The notes under the pieces were generated by a model. It had not been told where the DNA came from. It did not search any database and saw only the letters and a program-made list of their open reading frames with translations. The position numbers and the translations under genes are program-made. From Nematostella vectensis (taxonomy: Eukaryota > Cnidaria > Anthozoa > Actiniaria > Edwardsiidae), in NCBI RefSeq assembly GCF_932526225.1, contig NC_064047.1, positions 13,402,460 to 13,466,459 of the forward strand: a DNA stretch of 64,000 nucleotides, read 5' to 3'. Within the stretch, counting starts at the first letter, position 1. Each line of letters begins with the position of its first letter. Shown here piece by piece: positions 21,520-35,244 of this stretch.

Positions 21520-22466
21520 GTGACTAGGTTAACCATGTTTACCCATGTTTAAGGCACATTTTGCTGTGAACTTATCACATCTTATAAATGGAAGATGGAA
21601 GATGTATAGCTGATACTGATATTAATAACACAAATTTAATAGAACCTCAGGAAAACAATAGGCAAAACTTGTACACCAAACTATTTTTTTTTCTTTTCTA
21701 TAGCAATTTAAAGGTATAGCTTTAGAAATATGTTAAACTCTAATTAATGCTGTAATCAGCTCAGTAAGAAAACAGGAATGTCTTTAAAGTTAAAATTGAA
21801 TTTCTTTAGGAAAAAAATGAAAAAAGCTTTTAAGCTTTAATCATGCTCTACTCTGTCGATACAAATATTTCACTTAATGTTTAAATGCCAAAGTGTGTGC
21901 ATTTTGTCATGTTTTAAAGAATGCAATGCATTATGGGCTAAGGTCATGCTTTTGGACAGTGTTCTTTGTAAATATAGACCAGAAATAGTTCGAATAGCCC
22001 ACGTTCACAGCTAGGCCAATTCTACTGTTTTCTTTTGGATTTCGATTGTAAGGAATATCTCCATTCTGATGACATGCACTCTTTTTCTAGCACTTTATTA
22101 AACACATAAAAAAAAGTTGCAAAGGAATAAGCAGAAACATACCTTGATCAGGCTATTTTAGGAGCAATAATTGGGAACATGCATTTGTTGTTTCGTGATT
22201 GTGTACGAGGCCATGCGTTGTCTAGCTACATAGTATCTTATTTCAATATCTCAAGTTAATGCTTTTGGGCAAAACTATCTACTCTACACTGATTGTCTAT
22301 CTTTGTGTTTGTTTGGAGACCCAGCATTTCTGTGATGTCTTATTCATACTGGTTGAGACAAGTCTATGATAAAATCTAATCCAACTGAGAAATGTAGGTT
22401 ATAGGTTGTTTATTCGATTGTGTATGCTTTTATCATATTGCTGATTCTGCTTGTTATTGCTTACAG

Positions 22467-22509
22467 GGCAGCTAAAGAGAAGCTGAGAGCAAAGGCAGAT
22501 ACAAAGAAG
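22467..22509 (+). CDS. RPL24: Ribosomal protein eL24, penultimate exon (43 nt)
   Basis: After TTGCTTACAG the exon reads (R)-A-A-K-E-K-L-R-A-K-A-D-T-K-K and ends before GTAACT. It joins exon 21272-21519 in phase. It encodes the start of the basic C-terminal extension of eL24. It ends in phase 0, whereas the following exon begins with two spare bases. Either a small exon is missing or one of the sites is wrong. Confidence 0.85.
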
Positions 22510-22539
22510 GTAACTACAGGGGTCATTTGTGTCACATGT

Positions 22540-22680
22540 GCTATGTACCCCTTGTATACACCATGTGCCCACACCCTAATCTGTGTACCCTGTATACCCC
22601 ACCCAGTTATGCACCCTTCACGCCCACCCCACGATGTGTACCATCTATACACCTATTTCTAATGTGTTGTAACCTGCGGT
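22540..22680. repeat. Degenerate outlying units of the 53-bp array
   Basis: Phrases such as GTACCCCTTGTATACACC, ATCTGTGTACCCTGTATACC and TGCACCCTTCACGCCCACCC resemble the 53-bp unit but are diverged. They begin about 30 bases after the exon donor and are separated from the main array by about 190 bp of ordinary intron. They look like old edge units. Confidence 0.75.
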
Positions 22681-22866
22681 GGTTCATGGGAAACGCATAG
22701 ATGACTGAATATTGTATCTGAAAGCCATGTGAGTTTTCATGAGAATGTAAACAAGAATTCTACAGCTTTTGAAACCTCAATTTTCATTTTATTTAGGTTT
22801 CTTTGCACATTTACTTGATACCCAGGAAGCACTGTGGGTTAGGATACACAGATTCTCCTAGTGCAA

Positions 22867-25800
22867 CCTTATTTTAAATAGGTGTACACCACCCAGCTTT
22901 ACACCCTTCATAAACCCGACAATATGTACCTTGTAGACATTCACAATTTTGCACCCTTTGCACACACCCAAATCTGTCTACTCTGTATACACCCCATAGC
23001 TTTGCACCCTTGGTACACACCCAAATCTGTGTACCCTGTATACACCCCATAGCTTTACACCATTGGTACACACCCAAATCTGTCTACCCTGTATACATCC
23101 CATAGCTTTGCACCCTTGGTACACACCCAAATCTGTCTACCCTGTATATACCCCATAGCTTTGCACCCTTGGTACACACCCATATCTGTGTACCCAGTAT
23201 ACACCCCATAGCTTTGCACCCTTGGTACACACCCAAATCTGTCTACACAGTATACACCCCATAGCTTTGCACCATTGGTACACACCCAAATCTGTCTACC
23301 CTGTATACACCCCATTGCTTTGCACCCTTGTTACACACCCAAATCTGTCTACCCTGTATACACCCCATAGCTTTGCACCCTTGGTACACACCCAAATCTG
23401 TCTACCCTGTATACACCCCATAGCTTTGCACCCTTGGTACACACCCAAATCTGTCTACCCTGTATACACCCCATAGCTTTGCACACTTGGTACACACCCA
23501 AATCTGTCTACCCTGTATACACCCCATAGCTTTGCACCCTTGGTACACACCCAAATCTGTGTACCCAGTATACACCCCTTAGCTTTGCACCCTCGGAACA
23601 CACCGAAATCTGTCTACCCTGTATACACCCCATAGCTTTGCACCCTCGGTACACACCCAAATCTGTCTACCCTGTATACACCCCATAGCTTTGCACCCTC
23701 TGTACACACCCAAATCTGTTTACCCTGTATACACCCCATAGCTTTGCACCCTTGGTACACACCCAAATCTGTCTTCCCTGTATACACCCCATAGCTTTGC
23801 ACCCTCGGTACACACCCAAATCTGTCTACCCTGTATACACCCCATAGCTTTGCACCCTCGGTACACACCCAAATCTGTCTTTCCTGTATACACTCCATAG
23901 CTTTGCACCCTTGGTACACACCCAAATCTGTCTACCCTGTATACACCCCATAGCTTTGCACCCTTGGTACACACCCAAATCTGTGTACCCTGTATACACA
24001 CCATAGCTTTGCACCCTTGGTACACACCCAAATCTGTCTACCCTGTATACACCCCATAGCTTTGCACCCTTGGTACACACCCAAATCTGTCTACCCTGTA
24101 TACACCCCATAGCTTTGCACCCTTGGTACACACCCAAATCTGTCTACTCTGTATACACCCTATAGCTTTACACCCTTGGTACACACCCAAATCTGTCTAC
24201 CCTGTATACACCCCATAGCTTTGCACCCTCGGTACACACCCAAATCTGTCTACCCTGTATACACCCCATAGCTTTGCACCCTTGGTACACACCCAAATCT
24301 GTCTACCCTGTATACACCACATAGCTTTGCACCCTTAGTACACACCCAAATCTGTCTACCCTGTATACACCCCATAGCTTTGCACCCTTGGTACACACCC
24401 AAATCTGTGTACCCAGTATACACCCCTTAGCTTTGCACCCTCGGAACACACCGAAATCTGTCTACCCTGTATACACCCCATAGCTTTGCACCCTCGGTAC
24501 ACACCCAAATCTGTCTACCCTGTATACACCCCATAGCTTTGCACCCTCTGTACACACCCAAATCTGTTTACCCTGTATACACCCCATAGCTTTGCACCCT
24601 TGGTACACACCCAAATCTGTCTTCCCTGTATACACCCCATAGCTTTGCACCCTCGGTACACACCCAAATCTGTCTACCCTGTATACACCCCATAGCTTTG
24701 CACCCTCGGTACACACTCAAATCTGTCTTTCCTGTATACACTCCATAGCTTTGCACCCTTGGTACACACCCAAATCTGTCTACCCTGTATACACCCCATA
24801 GCTTTGCACCCTTGGTACACACCCAAATCTGTGTACCCTGTATACACACCATAGCTTTGCACCCTTGGTACACACCCAAATCTGTCTACCCTGTATACAC
24901 CCCATAGCTTTGCACCCTTGGTACACACCCAAATTTGTCTACCCTGTATACACCCCATAGCTTTGCACCCTTGGTACACACCCAAATCTGTCTACTCTGT
25001 ATACACCCTATAGCTTTACACCCTTGGTACACACCCAAATCTGTCTACCCTGTATACACCCCATAGCTTTGCACCCTCGGTACACACCCAAATCTGTCTA
25101 CCCTGTATACACCCCATAGCTTTGCACCATTGGTACACACCCAAATCTGTCTACCCTGTATACACCCCATAGCTTTGCACCCTTGGTACACACCCAAATC
25201 TGTCTACTCTGTATACACCCCATAGCTTTGCACCCTTGGTACACACCCAATACTGTCTACCCTGTATACACCCCATAGCTTTGCACCCTTGGTACACACC
25301 CAAATCTGTCTACCCAGTATACACCCCATATCTTTGCACCCTTGGTACACACCCAAATCTGTCTTCCCTGTATACACCCCATAGCTTTGCACCCTTGGTA
25401 CACACCCAAATCTGTCTACCCTGTATACACCCCATAGCTTTGCACCCTTGGTACACACCCAAATCTGTGTACCCTGTATACACCCAATAGCTTTGCACCC
25501 TTGGTACACACCCAAATCTATCTACCCTGTATACACCCCACAGCTTTGCATCCTTGTTACACACCCAAATCTGTCTACCCTGTATACACCCCATAGCTTT
25601 GCACCCTTGGTACACACCCAAATCTATCTACCCTGTATACACCCCATAGCTTTGCATCCTTGGTACACACCCAAATCTGTCTACCCTGTATACACCCCAT
25701 AGCTTTGCACCCTTGGTACACACCCAAATCTGTCTACCCAGTATACACCCCTTAGCTTTGCACCCTCGGAACACACCGAAATCTGTCTACCCTGTATACA

Positions 25801-28800
25801 CCCCATAGCTTTGCACCCTCGGAACACACCGAAATCTGTCTACCCTGTATACACCCAATAGCTTTGCACCCTTGGTACACACCCAAATCCATCTACCCTG
25901 TATACACCCAATAGCTTTGCACCCTTGGTACACACCCAAATCCATCTACCCTGTATACACCCCATAGCTTTGCATCCTTGGTACACACTCAAATCTGTCT
26001 ACCCTGTATACACCCCATTGCTTTGCACCCTTGTTACACACCCAAATCTGTCTATCCTGTATACACCCCATAGCTTTGCACCCTTGGTACACATCCAAAT
26101 CTGTCTACCCTGTATACACCCCATAGCTTTGCACCCTTGGTACACACCCAAATCTGTCTACCCTGTATACACCCCATAGCTTTGCACCCTTGGTACACAC
26201 CCGAATCTGTGTACCCTGTATACACCCAATAGCTTTGCACCCTTGGTACACACCCAAATCTGTCTACCCTGTATACACCCCATAGCTTTGCACCCTTGGT
26301 ACACACCCAAATCTGTGTACCCAGTATACACCCCTTATCTTTGCACCCTCGGAACACACCAAAATCTGTCTACCCTGTATACACCCCATAGCTTTGCACC
26401 CTTGGTACACACCCAAATCTGTGTACCCTGTATACACCCAATAGCTTTGCACCCTTGGTACACACCCAAATCCATCTACCCTGTATACACCCCATAGCTT
26501 TGCATCCTTGGTACACACTCAAATCTGTCTACCCTGTATACACCCCATTGCTTTGCACCCTTGTTACACACCCAAATCTGTCTATCCTGTATACACCTCA
26601 TAGCTTTGCACCCTCGGTACACACCGAAATCTGTCTACCCTGTATACACCCCATAGCTTTGCACCCTTGGTACACACCCAAATCTGTCTACCCTGTATAC
26701 ACCCCATAGCTTTGCACCCTTGGTACACACCCAAATCTGTGTACCCAGTATACACCCCTTAGCTTTGCACCCTCGGAACACACCGAAATCTGTCTACCCT
26801 GTATACACCCCATAGCTTTGCACCCTCGGTACACACCCAAATCTGCCTACACTGTATACACCCCATAGCTTTGCACCCTCTGTACACACCCAAATCTGTT
26901 TACCCTGTATACACCCCATAGCTTTGCACCCTTGGTACACACCCAAATCTGTGTACCCTGTATACACCCCATAGCTTTACACCCTTGGTACACACCCAAA
27001 TCTGTCTACCCTATATACATCCCATAGCTTTGCACCCTTGGTACACACCCAAATCTGTCTACCCTGTATACACCCCATAGCTTTGCACCCTTGGTACACA
27101 CCCAAATCTGTGTACCCTGTATACACCCAATAGCTTTGCACCCTTGGTACACACCCAAATCTGTCTACCCTGTATACACCCCATAGCTTTGCACCCTTGG
27201 TACACACCCAAATCTGTGTACCCAGTATACACCCCTTAGCTTTGCACCCTCGGAACACACCAAAATCTGTCTACCCTGTATACACCCCATAGCTTTGCAC
27301 CCTTGGTACACACCCAAATCTGTGTACCCTGTATACACCCAATAGCTTTGCACCCTTGGTACACACCCAAATCCATCTACCCTGTATACACCCCATAGCT
27401 TTGCATCCTTGGTACACACTCAAATCTGTCTACCCTGTATACACCCCATTGCTTTGCACCCTTGTTACACACCCAAATCTGTCTATCCTGTATACACCTC
27501 ATAGCTTTCCACCCTTGGTACACACCGAAATCTGTCTACCCTGTATACACCCCATAGCTTTGCACCCTTGGTACACACCCAAATCTGTCTACCCTGTATA
27601 CACCCCATAGCTTTGCACCCTTGGTACACACCCAAATCTGTGTACCCAGTATACACCCCTTAGCTTTGCACCCTCGGAACACACCGAAATCTGTCTACCC
27701 TGTATACACCCCATAGCTTTGCACCCTCGGTACACACCCAAATCTGTCTACCCTGTATACACCCCATAGCTTTGCACCCTCTGTACACACCCAAATCTGT
27801 TTACCCTGTATACACCCCATAGCTTTGCACCCTTGGTACACACCCAAATCTGTCTACCCTGTATACACCCCATAGCTTTGCACCCTCGGTACACACCCAA
27901 ATCTGTCTACCCTGTATACACCCCATAGCTTTGCACCCTTGGTACACACCCAAATCTGTGTACCCTGTATACACCCAATAGCTTTGCACCCTTGGTACAC
28001 ACCCAAATCTATCTACCCTGTATACACCCCATAGCTTTGCATCCTTGGTACACACCCAAATCTGTCTACCCTGTATACACCCCATAGCTTTGCACCCTTG
28101 GTACACACCCAAATCTGTCTACCCTGTATACACCCCATAGCTTTGCACCCTTGGTACACACCCAAATCTGTGTACCCAGTATACACCCCTTAGCTTTGCA
28201 CCCTCGGAACACACCGAAATCTGTCTACCCTGTATACACCCCATAGCTTTGCACCCTTGGTACACACCCAAATCTGTGTACCCTGTATACACCCAATAGC
28301 TTTGCATTCTTGGTACACACCCAAATCCATCTACCCTGTATACACCCCATAGCTTTGCATCCTTGGTACACACTCAAATCTGTCTACCCTGTATACACCC
28401 CATTGCTTTGCACCCTTGTTACACACCCAAATCTGTCTATCCTGTATACACCCCATAGCTTTGCACCCTTGGTACACACCCAAATCTGTCTACCCTGTAT
28501 ACACCCCATAGCTTTGCACCCTTGGTACACACCCAAATCTGTCTACCCTGTATACACCCCATAGCTTTGCACCCTTCGTACACACCCAAATCTGTGTACC
28601 CAGTATACACCCCTTAGCTTTGCACCCTCGGAACACACCGAAATCTGTCTACCCTGTATACACCCCATAGCTTTGCACCCTCGGTACACACCCAAATCTG
28701 TCTACCCTGTATACACCCCATAGCTTTGCACCCTCTGTACACACCCAAATCTGTTTACCCTGTATACACCCCATAGCTTTGCACCCTTGGTACACACCCA

Positions 28801-31800
28801 AATCTGTCTACCCTGTATACACCCCATAGCTTTGCACCCTTGGTACACACCCAAATCTGTCTACCCTGTATACACCCCATAGCTTTGCACCCTCGGTACA
28901 CACCCAAATCTGTCTTTCCTGTATACACTCCATAGCTTTGCACCCTCGGTACACACCCAAATCTGTCTACTCTGTATACACCCTATAGCTTTACACCCTT
29001 GGTACACACCCAAATCTGTCTACCCTGTATACACCTCATAGCTTTGCACCATTGGTACACACCCAAATCTGTCTACCCTGTATACACCTCATAGTTTTGC
29101 ACCATTGGTACACACCCAAATCTGTCTATCATATATACACCCAATACATAGCTTTGCACCCTTGGTACACACCCAAATGTGTGTACCCTGTATACACCCC
29201 ATAGCTTTGCACCGTTGGTACACACCCAAATCTATCTACCCAGTATACACCCCATAGCTTTGCACCCTTGGTACACACCCAAATCTGTCTGCCCTGTATA
29301 CACCCCATAGCTTTGCACCCTTTGTACACACCCAAATCTGTCTACCCTGTATACACAATATAGCTTTGCACCCTTGGTACACACCTAAAGCTGTCTACCC
29401 TGTATACACCCAATAGCTTTGCACCATTTGTACACACCCAAATCTGTCCACCCTGTATACACCCCATAGATTTGCACCCTTGGTACACACCCAAATCTGT
29501 CTACCCTGTATACACCCCATTGCTTTACACCTTTTGCTTACACCCAAAGCTGTCTACCCTGTATACACCCCATTGCTTTACACCCTTTGCCCACACCCAA
29601 AGCTGTCTACCCTGTATACACCCCATAGCTTTGCACCCTTTGTACAAACCCAAATCTGTCTACCCTGTATACATACTATAGCTTTGCACCCTTGGTACAC
29701 ACCCAAATCTGTCTACACTGTATACACCCCATAGCTTTGCACCCTTGGTACACACCCAAATCTGTCTGCCCTGTATACACCCCATAGCTTTGCACCCTTG
29801 GTACACACCCAAATCTGTCTACCCTGTATACACAATATAGCTTTGCACCCTTGGTACACACCTAAAGCTGTCTACCCTGTATACACCCAATAGCTTTGCA
29901 CCATTTGTACACACCCAAATCTGTCTACCCTGTATACACCCCATAGCTTTGCACCCTTGGTACACACCCAAATCTGTCTACCCAGTATACACCCCATAGC
30001 TTTGCACCCTTGGTACACACCCAAATCTGTCTACTCTGTATACACCCCAAAGCTTTGCACCCTTGGTATACACCCAAATCTGTCTACCCTGTATACACCC
30101 CATAGCTTTGCACCCTTGGTACACACCCAAATCTGTCTACCCTGTATACACCCCATAGCTTTGCACCCTTGGTACACACCCAAAGCTGTCTACCCTGTAT
30201 ACACCCCATAGCTTTACACCCTTTGCCCACACCCAAAGCTGTCTACCCTGTATACACCCCATTGCTTTACACCTTTTGCCCACACCCAAAGCTGTCTACC
30301 CTGTATACACCCCATTGCTTTACACCCTTTGCCCACACCCAAAGCTGTCTACCCTGTATACACCCCATAGCTTTGCACCCTTTGTACAAACCCAAATCTG
30401 TCTACCCTGTATACATACTATAGCTTTGCACCCTTGGTACACACCCAAATCTGTCTACACTGTATACACCCAATAGCTTTGCACCATTGGTACATACCCA
30501 AATCTGTCTACCCTGTATACACCCCATAGCTTTGCACCCTTGGTACACACCCAAATCTGTCTACCCTGTATACACCCCATAGCTTTGCACCCTTGGTACA
30601 CACCCAAATCTGTCTACCCTGTATACACCCCATAGCTTTGCACCCTTGGTACACACCCAAATCTGTGTACCCAGTATACACCCCTTAGCTTTGCACCCTC
30701 GGAACACACCAAAATCTGTCTACCCTGTATACACCCCATAGCTTTGCACCCTTGGTACACACCCAAATCTGTGTACCCTGTATACACCCAATAGCTTTGC
30801 ACCCTTGGTACACACCCAAATCCATCTACCCTGTATACACCCCATAGCTTTGCATCCTTGGTACACACTCAAATCTGTCTACCCTGTATACACCCCATTG
30901 CTTTGCACCCTTGTTACACACCCAAATCTGTCTATCCTGTATACACCCCATAGCTTTGCACCCTTGGTACACACCCAAATCTGTCTACCCTGTATACACC
31001 TCATAGCTTTGCACCCTTGGTACACACCGAAATCTGTCTACCCAGTATACACCCCATAGCTTTGCACCCTTGGTACACACCCAAATCTGTCTACCCTGTA
31101 TACACCCCATAGCTTTGCACCCTTGGTACACACCCAAATCTGTGTACCCAGTATACACCCCTTAGCTTTGCACCCTCGGAAAACACCGAAATCTGTCTAC
31201 CCTGTATACACCCCATAGCTTTGCACCCTCGGTACACACCCAAATCTGTCTACCCTGTATACACCCCATAGCTTTGCACCCTCTGTACACACCCAAATCT
31301 GTTTACCCTGTATACACCCCATAGCTTTGCACCCTTGGTACACAACCAAATCTGTCTACGCTGTATACACCCCATAGCTTTGCACCCTCGGTACACACCC
31401 AAATCTGTCTACCCTGTATACACCCCATAGCTTTGCACCCTCGGTACACACCCAAATCTGTCTTTCCTGTATACACTCCATAGCTTTGCACCCTCGGTAC
31501 ACACCCAAATCTGTCTACCCTGTATACACCCCATAGCTTTGCACCCTTGGTACACACCCAAATCTGTGTACCCAGTATACACCCCTTAGCTTTGCACCCT
31601 CGGAACACACCGAAATCTGTCTACCCTGTATACACCCCATAGCTTTGCACCCTCGGTACACACCCAAATCTGTCTACCCTGTATATACCCCATAGCTTTG
31701 CACCCTCTGTACACACCCAAATCTGTTTACCCTGTATACACCCCATAGCTTTGCACCCTTGGTACACAACCAAATCTGTCTACGCTGTATACACCCCATA

Positions 31801-33390
31801 GCTTTGCACCCTCGGTACACACCCAAATCTGTCTACCCTGTATACACCCCATAGCTTTGCACCCTCGGTACACACCCAAATCTGTCTTTCCTGTATACAC
31901 TCCATAGCTTTGCTCCCTCGGTACACACCCAAATCTGTCTACCCTGTATACACCCCATAGCTTTGCACCCTTGGTACACACCCAAATCTGTGTACCCTGT
32001 ATACACCCCATAGCTTTGCACCCTTGGTACACACCCAAATCTGTCTACCCTGTATACACCCCATAGCTTTGCACCCTTGGTACACACCCAAATCTGTCTA
32101 CCCTGTATACACCCCATAGCTTTGCACCCTTGGTACACACCCAAATTTGTCTGCTCTGTATACACCCCATAGCTTTACACCCTTGGTACACACCCAAAGC
32201 TGTCTACCCTGTATACACCCCATAGCTTTACACCCTTTACCCACACCCAAAGCTGTCTACCCTGTATACACCCCATTGCTTTACACCCTTTGCCCACACC
32301 CAAAGCTGTCTACCCTGTATACACCCCATAGCTTTGCACCCTTTGTACAAACCCAAATCTGTCTACCCTGTATACACACTATAGCTTTGCACCCTTGGTA
32401 CACACCCAAATCTGCCTACACTGTATACACCCAATAGCTTTGCACCATTGGTACACACCCAAATCTGTCTACCCTGTATACACCCCATAGCTTTGCACCC
32501 TTGGTACACACCCAAATCTGTCTACTCTGTATACACCCCATAGCTTTGCACCCTTGGTACACACCCAAATTTGTCTGCTCTGTATACACCCCATAGCTTT
32601 ACACCCTTGGTACACACCCAAAGCTGTCTACCCTGTATACACCCCATAGCTTTACACCCTTTGCCCACACCCAAAGCTGTCTACCCTGTATACACCCCAT
32701 TGCTTTACACCCTTTGCCCACACCCAAAGCTGTCTACCCTGTATACACCCCATAGCTTTGCACCCTTTTTACAAACCCAAATCTGTCTATCCAGTATACA
32801 CCCCATAGCTTTGCACCCTCGGTACACACCCAAATCTGTCTACACTGTATACACCCTATAGCTTTGCTCCCTTGGTACACACCCGAATCTGTTTACCCAG
32901 TATATACCCCATAACTTTGCACCCTCGGTACACACCCAAATCTGTCTACACTGTATACACCCTATAGCTTTGCTCCCTTGGTACACACCCGAATCTGTTT
33001 ACCCAGTATATACCCCATAACTTTGCACCCTCGGTACACACCCAAATCTGTCTACTCTGTATACACCCCATAGCTTTGCACCCTTGGTACACACCCAAAT
33101 CTGTCTACCCTGTATACACCCCATAGCTTTGCACCCTTGGTACACACCCAAAGCTGTCTACCCAGTATACACCCCATAGCTTTGCACCCTTGGTACACAC
33201 CCAAATTTGTCTACCCTGTATACACCCCCATAGCTTTGCACCCTTGGTACACACCCAAAGCTGTCTACCCAGTATACACTCCATAGCTTTGCACCCTTGG
33301 TACACACCCAAAGCTGTCTACCCTGTATACACCCCATAGCTTTGCACTCTTGGTACACACCCAAATCTGTGTACCCCATATATACCCCTA
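22867..33390. repeat. 53-bp minisatellite, about 198 copies, with higher-order structure
   Basis: The basic unit is CCATAGCTTTGCACCCTTGG, TACACACCCAAATCTGTCTA, then CCCTGTATACACC. Unit variants recur in register. The marker TACCCAGTATACACCCCTTA appears repeatedly, and the block from about 23530 to 24377 recurs at 24378 with an offset of 848 bp (16 units). Later blocks are offset by 901 and 954 bp (17 and 18 units). Since two units are 106 bp, 84- and 103-codon frames stay open on both strands, but these are repeat artefacts. The array fills the last intron of eL24. Confidence 0.97.
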
Positions 33391-33905
33391 CACTGCACAC
33401 CTGCTTTAGACCCGATCTTGTGCATATGTTTGTCAGTGTTGTGTTTCTGTGATAAATTATCATTGCCTACATTGTTTGAGTGTTACTTATTGATGAAGAC
33501 ATGATGTTCTGAGAAACAAACACAAACACAAGCACTATTTTCACCTGTGAAAAGATGATTCTACAATCTAGGTCAAACTAAGTGGAACCCCTCTCCCCTC
33601 TTAAATATTGGAGCATATGTACTTGATTATCTGACTGCAAGGGCATTTAAAGCTAAAGAAACACTTTTAACCAGTATTAGATGGGGGAGAAGGAGGAAAT
33701 GTGTTACTCAGCCAAGTCTTCCATTTTTTTTGGATTGCAGGATACGTTTTGATTGAGGATATTAATACGAGACACCTCCGTACGTACATTCTCTATTAGA
33801 AGTTCTACTAAAACTTTAGTATTCCGCTAAAAAGGGACAGATTTAGGTATTTATGCTTGCTTTTGGGGTCCTGTTGTATTTATAAACCTTTTGACTCGTT
33901 TGCAG

Positions 33906-33997
33906 CAATAACTACCCAACCCGCTGCCCAACGACAGAAGGCTCAGAAGAATGTCAAGCAGATGGCTGCCAAGCCTCGTATGGGAGGCAAGCGATAA
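33906..33997 (+). CDS. RPL24: Ribosomal protein eL24, last exon
   Basis: After CTCGTTTGCAG the frame reads (x)-I-T-T-Q-P-A-A-Q-R-Q-K-A-Q-K-N-V-K-Q-M-A-A-K-P-R-M-G-G-K-R and stops at TAA (33995-33997). The ending matches the conserved G-G-K-R of eL24. Two bases precede the first whole codon, so it needs a phase-1 donor upstream. The nearest upstream exon (ending 22509) is phase 0, and direct joining would put an in-frame stop two codons on. A further short exon within the intron, or an assembly indel, is needed for an intact gene. Confidence 0.88.
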
Positions 33998-34024
33998 GCT
34001 TGGCACTGCTCTGTAAATTACCCT

Positions 34025-34030
34025 AATAAA
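34025..34030 (+). terminator. eL24 polyadenylation signal
   Basis: AATAAA lies 28 bases after the eL24 stop codon, in a T-rich context. The very short 3' end is normal for a ribosomal protein gene. Confidence 0.8.
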
Positions 34031-34512
34031 ACTCTGCTCAAAATTTTGTTCATCTTTTGATGATTCTTTGCTTATTCTGCGTTTTTTTTTCGCTCAATAT
34101 AGAACAAGAAGCTGTTAAAATGTTTACAATGTATAGAGCACCAATGTTCCAGCAGTTTTTATAAAGTCTCTTTAAGGTATTTGCCTAAGCTAGCATTCAC
34201 ATCCACACAGATTCAAATGTTTTTTGCCTAACTCTTATTTAAGAGTTCTATTTTGAAATTCCGGGGAAAAAAAAAAGAAAACAGACCAATATCTTCACGC
34301 TACAAAGACCGATTTCTCATAAAAATGCTCTTGGCAGGGAGAGAAGTTAGCACAGACTGAGAAAGGGGATTTATTTTAATATCTTTTAACATAGTTAATA
34401 TAAAGTTGTGGTAATTTCAACGAAGGATTCCAAATCTAAGATCTGGTGCATCAGAAAAATGCAAGAATAAAGAGTAATAACACGAACGGGAAGGGAAGAC
34501 CAAAAACTGATT

Positions 34513-34738
34513 TGAGGAACACACGGCGTCGGAAGGGGTAGGGTGCGGGAGTGAAGAGCAAGGAGCGATAAGACGAACCTACGGCGTCGGAGGGGGTAGG
34601 GTGCGGGAGGGAAGAGCAAGGAGCGATAAGACGAACCCACGGCGTCTGAGGGGGTAGGGTGCGGGAGGGAAGAGCAAGGAGCGATAAGACGAACCCACGG
34701 CGTCGGAGGGGGTAGGGGGCGACAGGAGGATACCCTTG
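34513..34738. repeat. 58-bp tandem repeat, about 3.8 copies
   Basis: The unit contains AGGAGCGATAAGACGAACCC, then ACGGCGTCGGAGGGGGTAGG and GTGCGGGAGGGAAGAGCA. Copies are nearly identical. It lies between eL24 and the next gene. Confidence 0.95.
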
Positions 34739-34739
34739 A

Positions 34740-35244
34740 TATCCGGGGAAGTTCTTGACACATGGAATTTGTCCTAAACCCAGGCTTGCACTGTATGCGT
34801 AGGAGGGGGGTTGGGGGTTGGGGGGGCAATATGTGTGAGGCTCTTTGTCAAAATCATCGATTGTACTAAAAGTCCTTTTTCTCTTTTTTTAAAAAAATTC
34901 CCTAATCTAAATCAGAATTACATCCACACGCATACCTGTTCACAGTATTTCATGGTTAATAAATCCATTACTGGACAACACTCACCTAAGACTGAATAAT
35001 GAGAAAGTTAAAATGTTTATACAGACCTTGGCGGCTGCTAAAAAGTTAACCCTCACCAACTAACCATAAATACGCGGCCTTATCAATCCATAATCGGGGG
35101 GTGGGGGGGGGGGGGGGGTGAATAGATTCGCGGATTGCCAGATTCGGCCCGAAATTGTCACGGACTGCGATAAGCTCTTAGTAAAAAAAAACTATGGCTA
35201 CGTACGATATACATCTGAAAAATCAGAAGTCAAGTCAGAACCAT
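34740..35244. other. Intergenic, no gene seen
   Basis: Low-complexity G runs lie at 34803-34827 and 35095-35118. No coding exon or RNA gene was seen. eL24 (plus) and the membrane-protein gene (minus) converge on this region, so it should contain the 3' end of the latter. A minus-strand AATAAA can be read at about 34370-34375. Confidence 0.5.

Noticed and set aside
22867..33390. Dozens of 84- and 103-codon open frames on both strands
   Set aside because: Frames are open only because the 53-bp unit lacks stops in some phases and they repeat every 106 bp; there is no start context, signal peptide or domain.
34395..34829. 144-codon Pro/Arg/Ser-rich frame on the minus strand
   Set aside because: It is mostly the 58-bp repeat, with no start or splice support.
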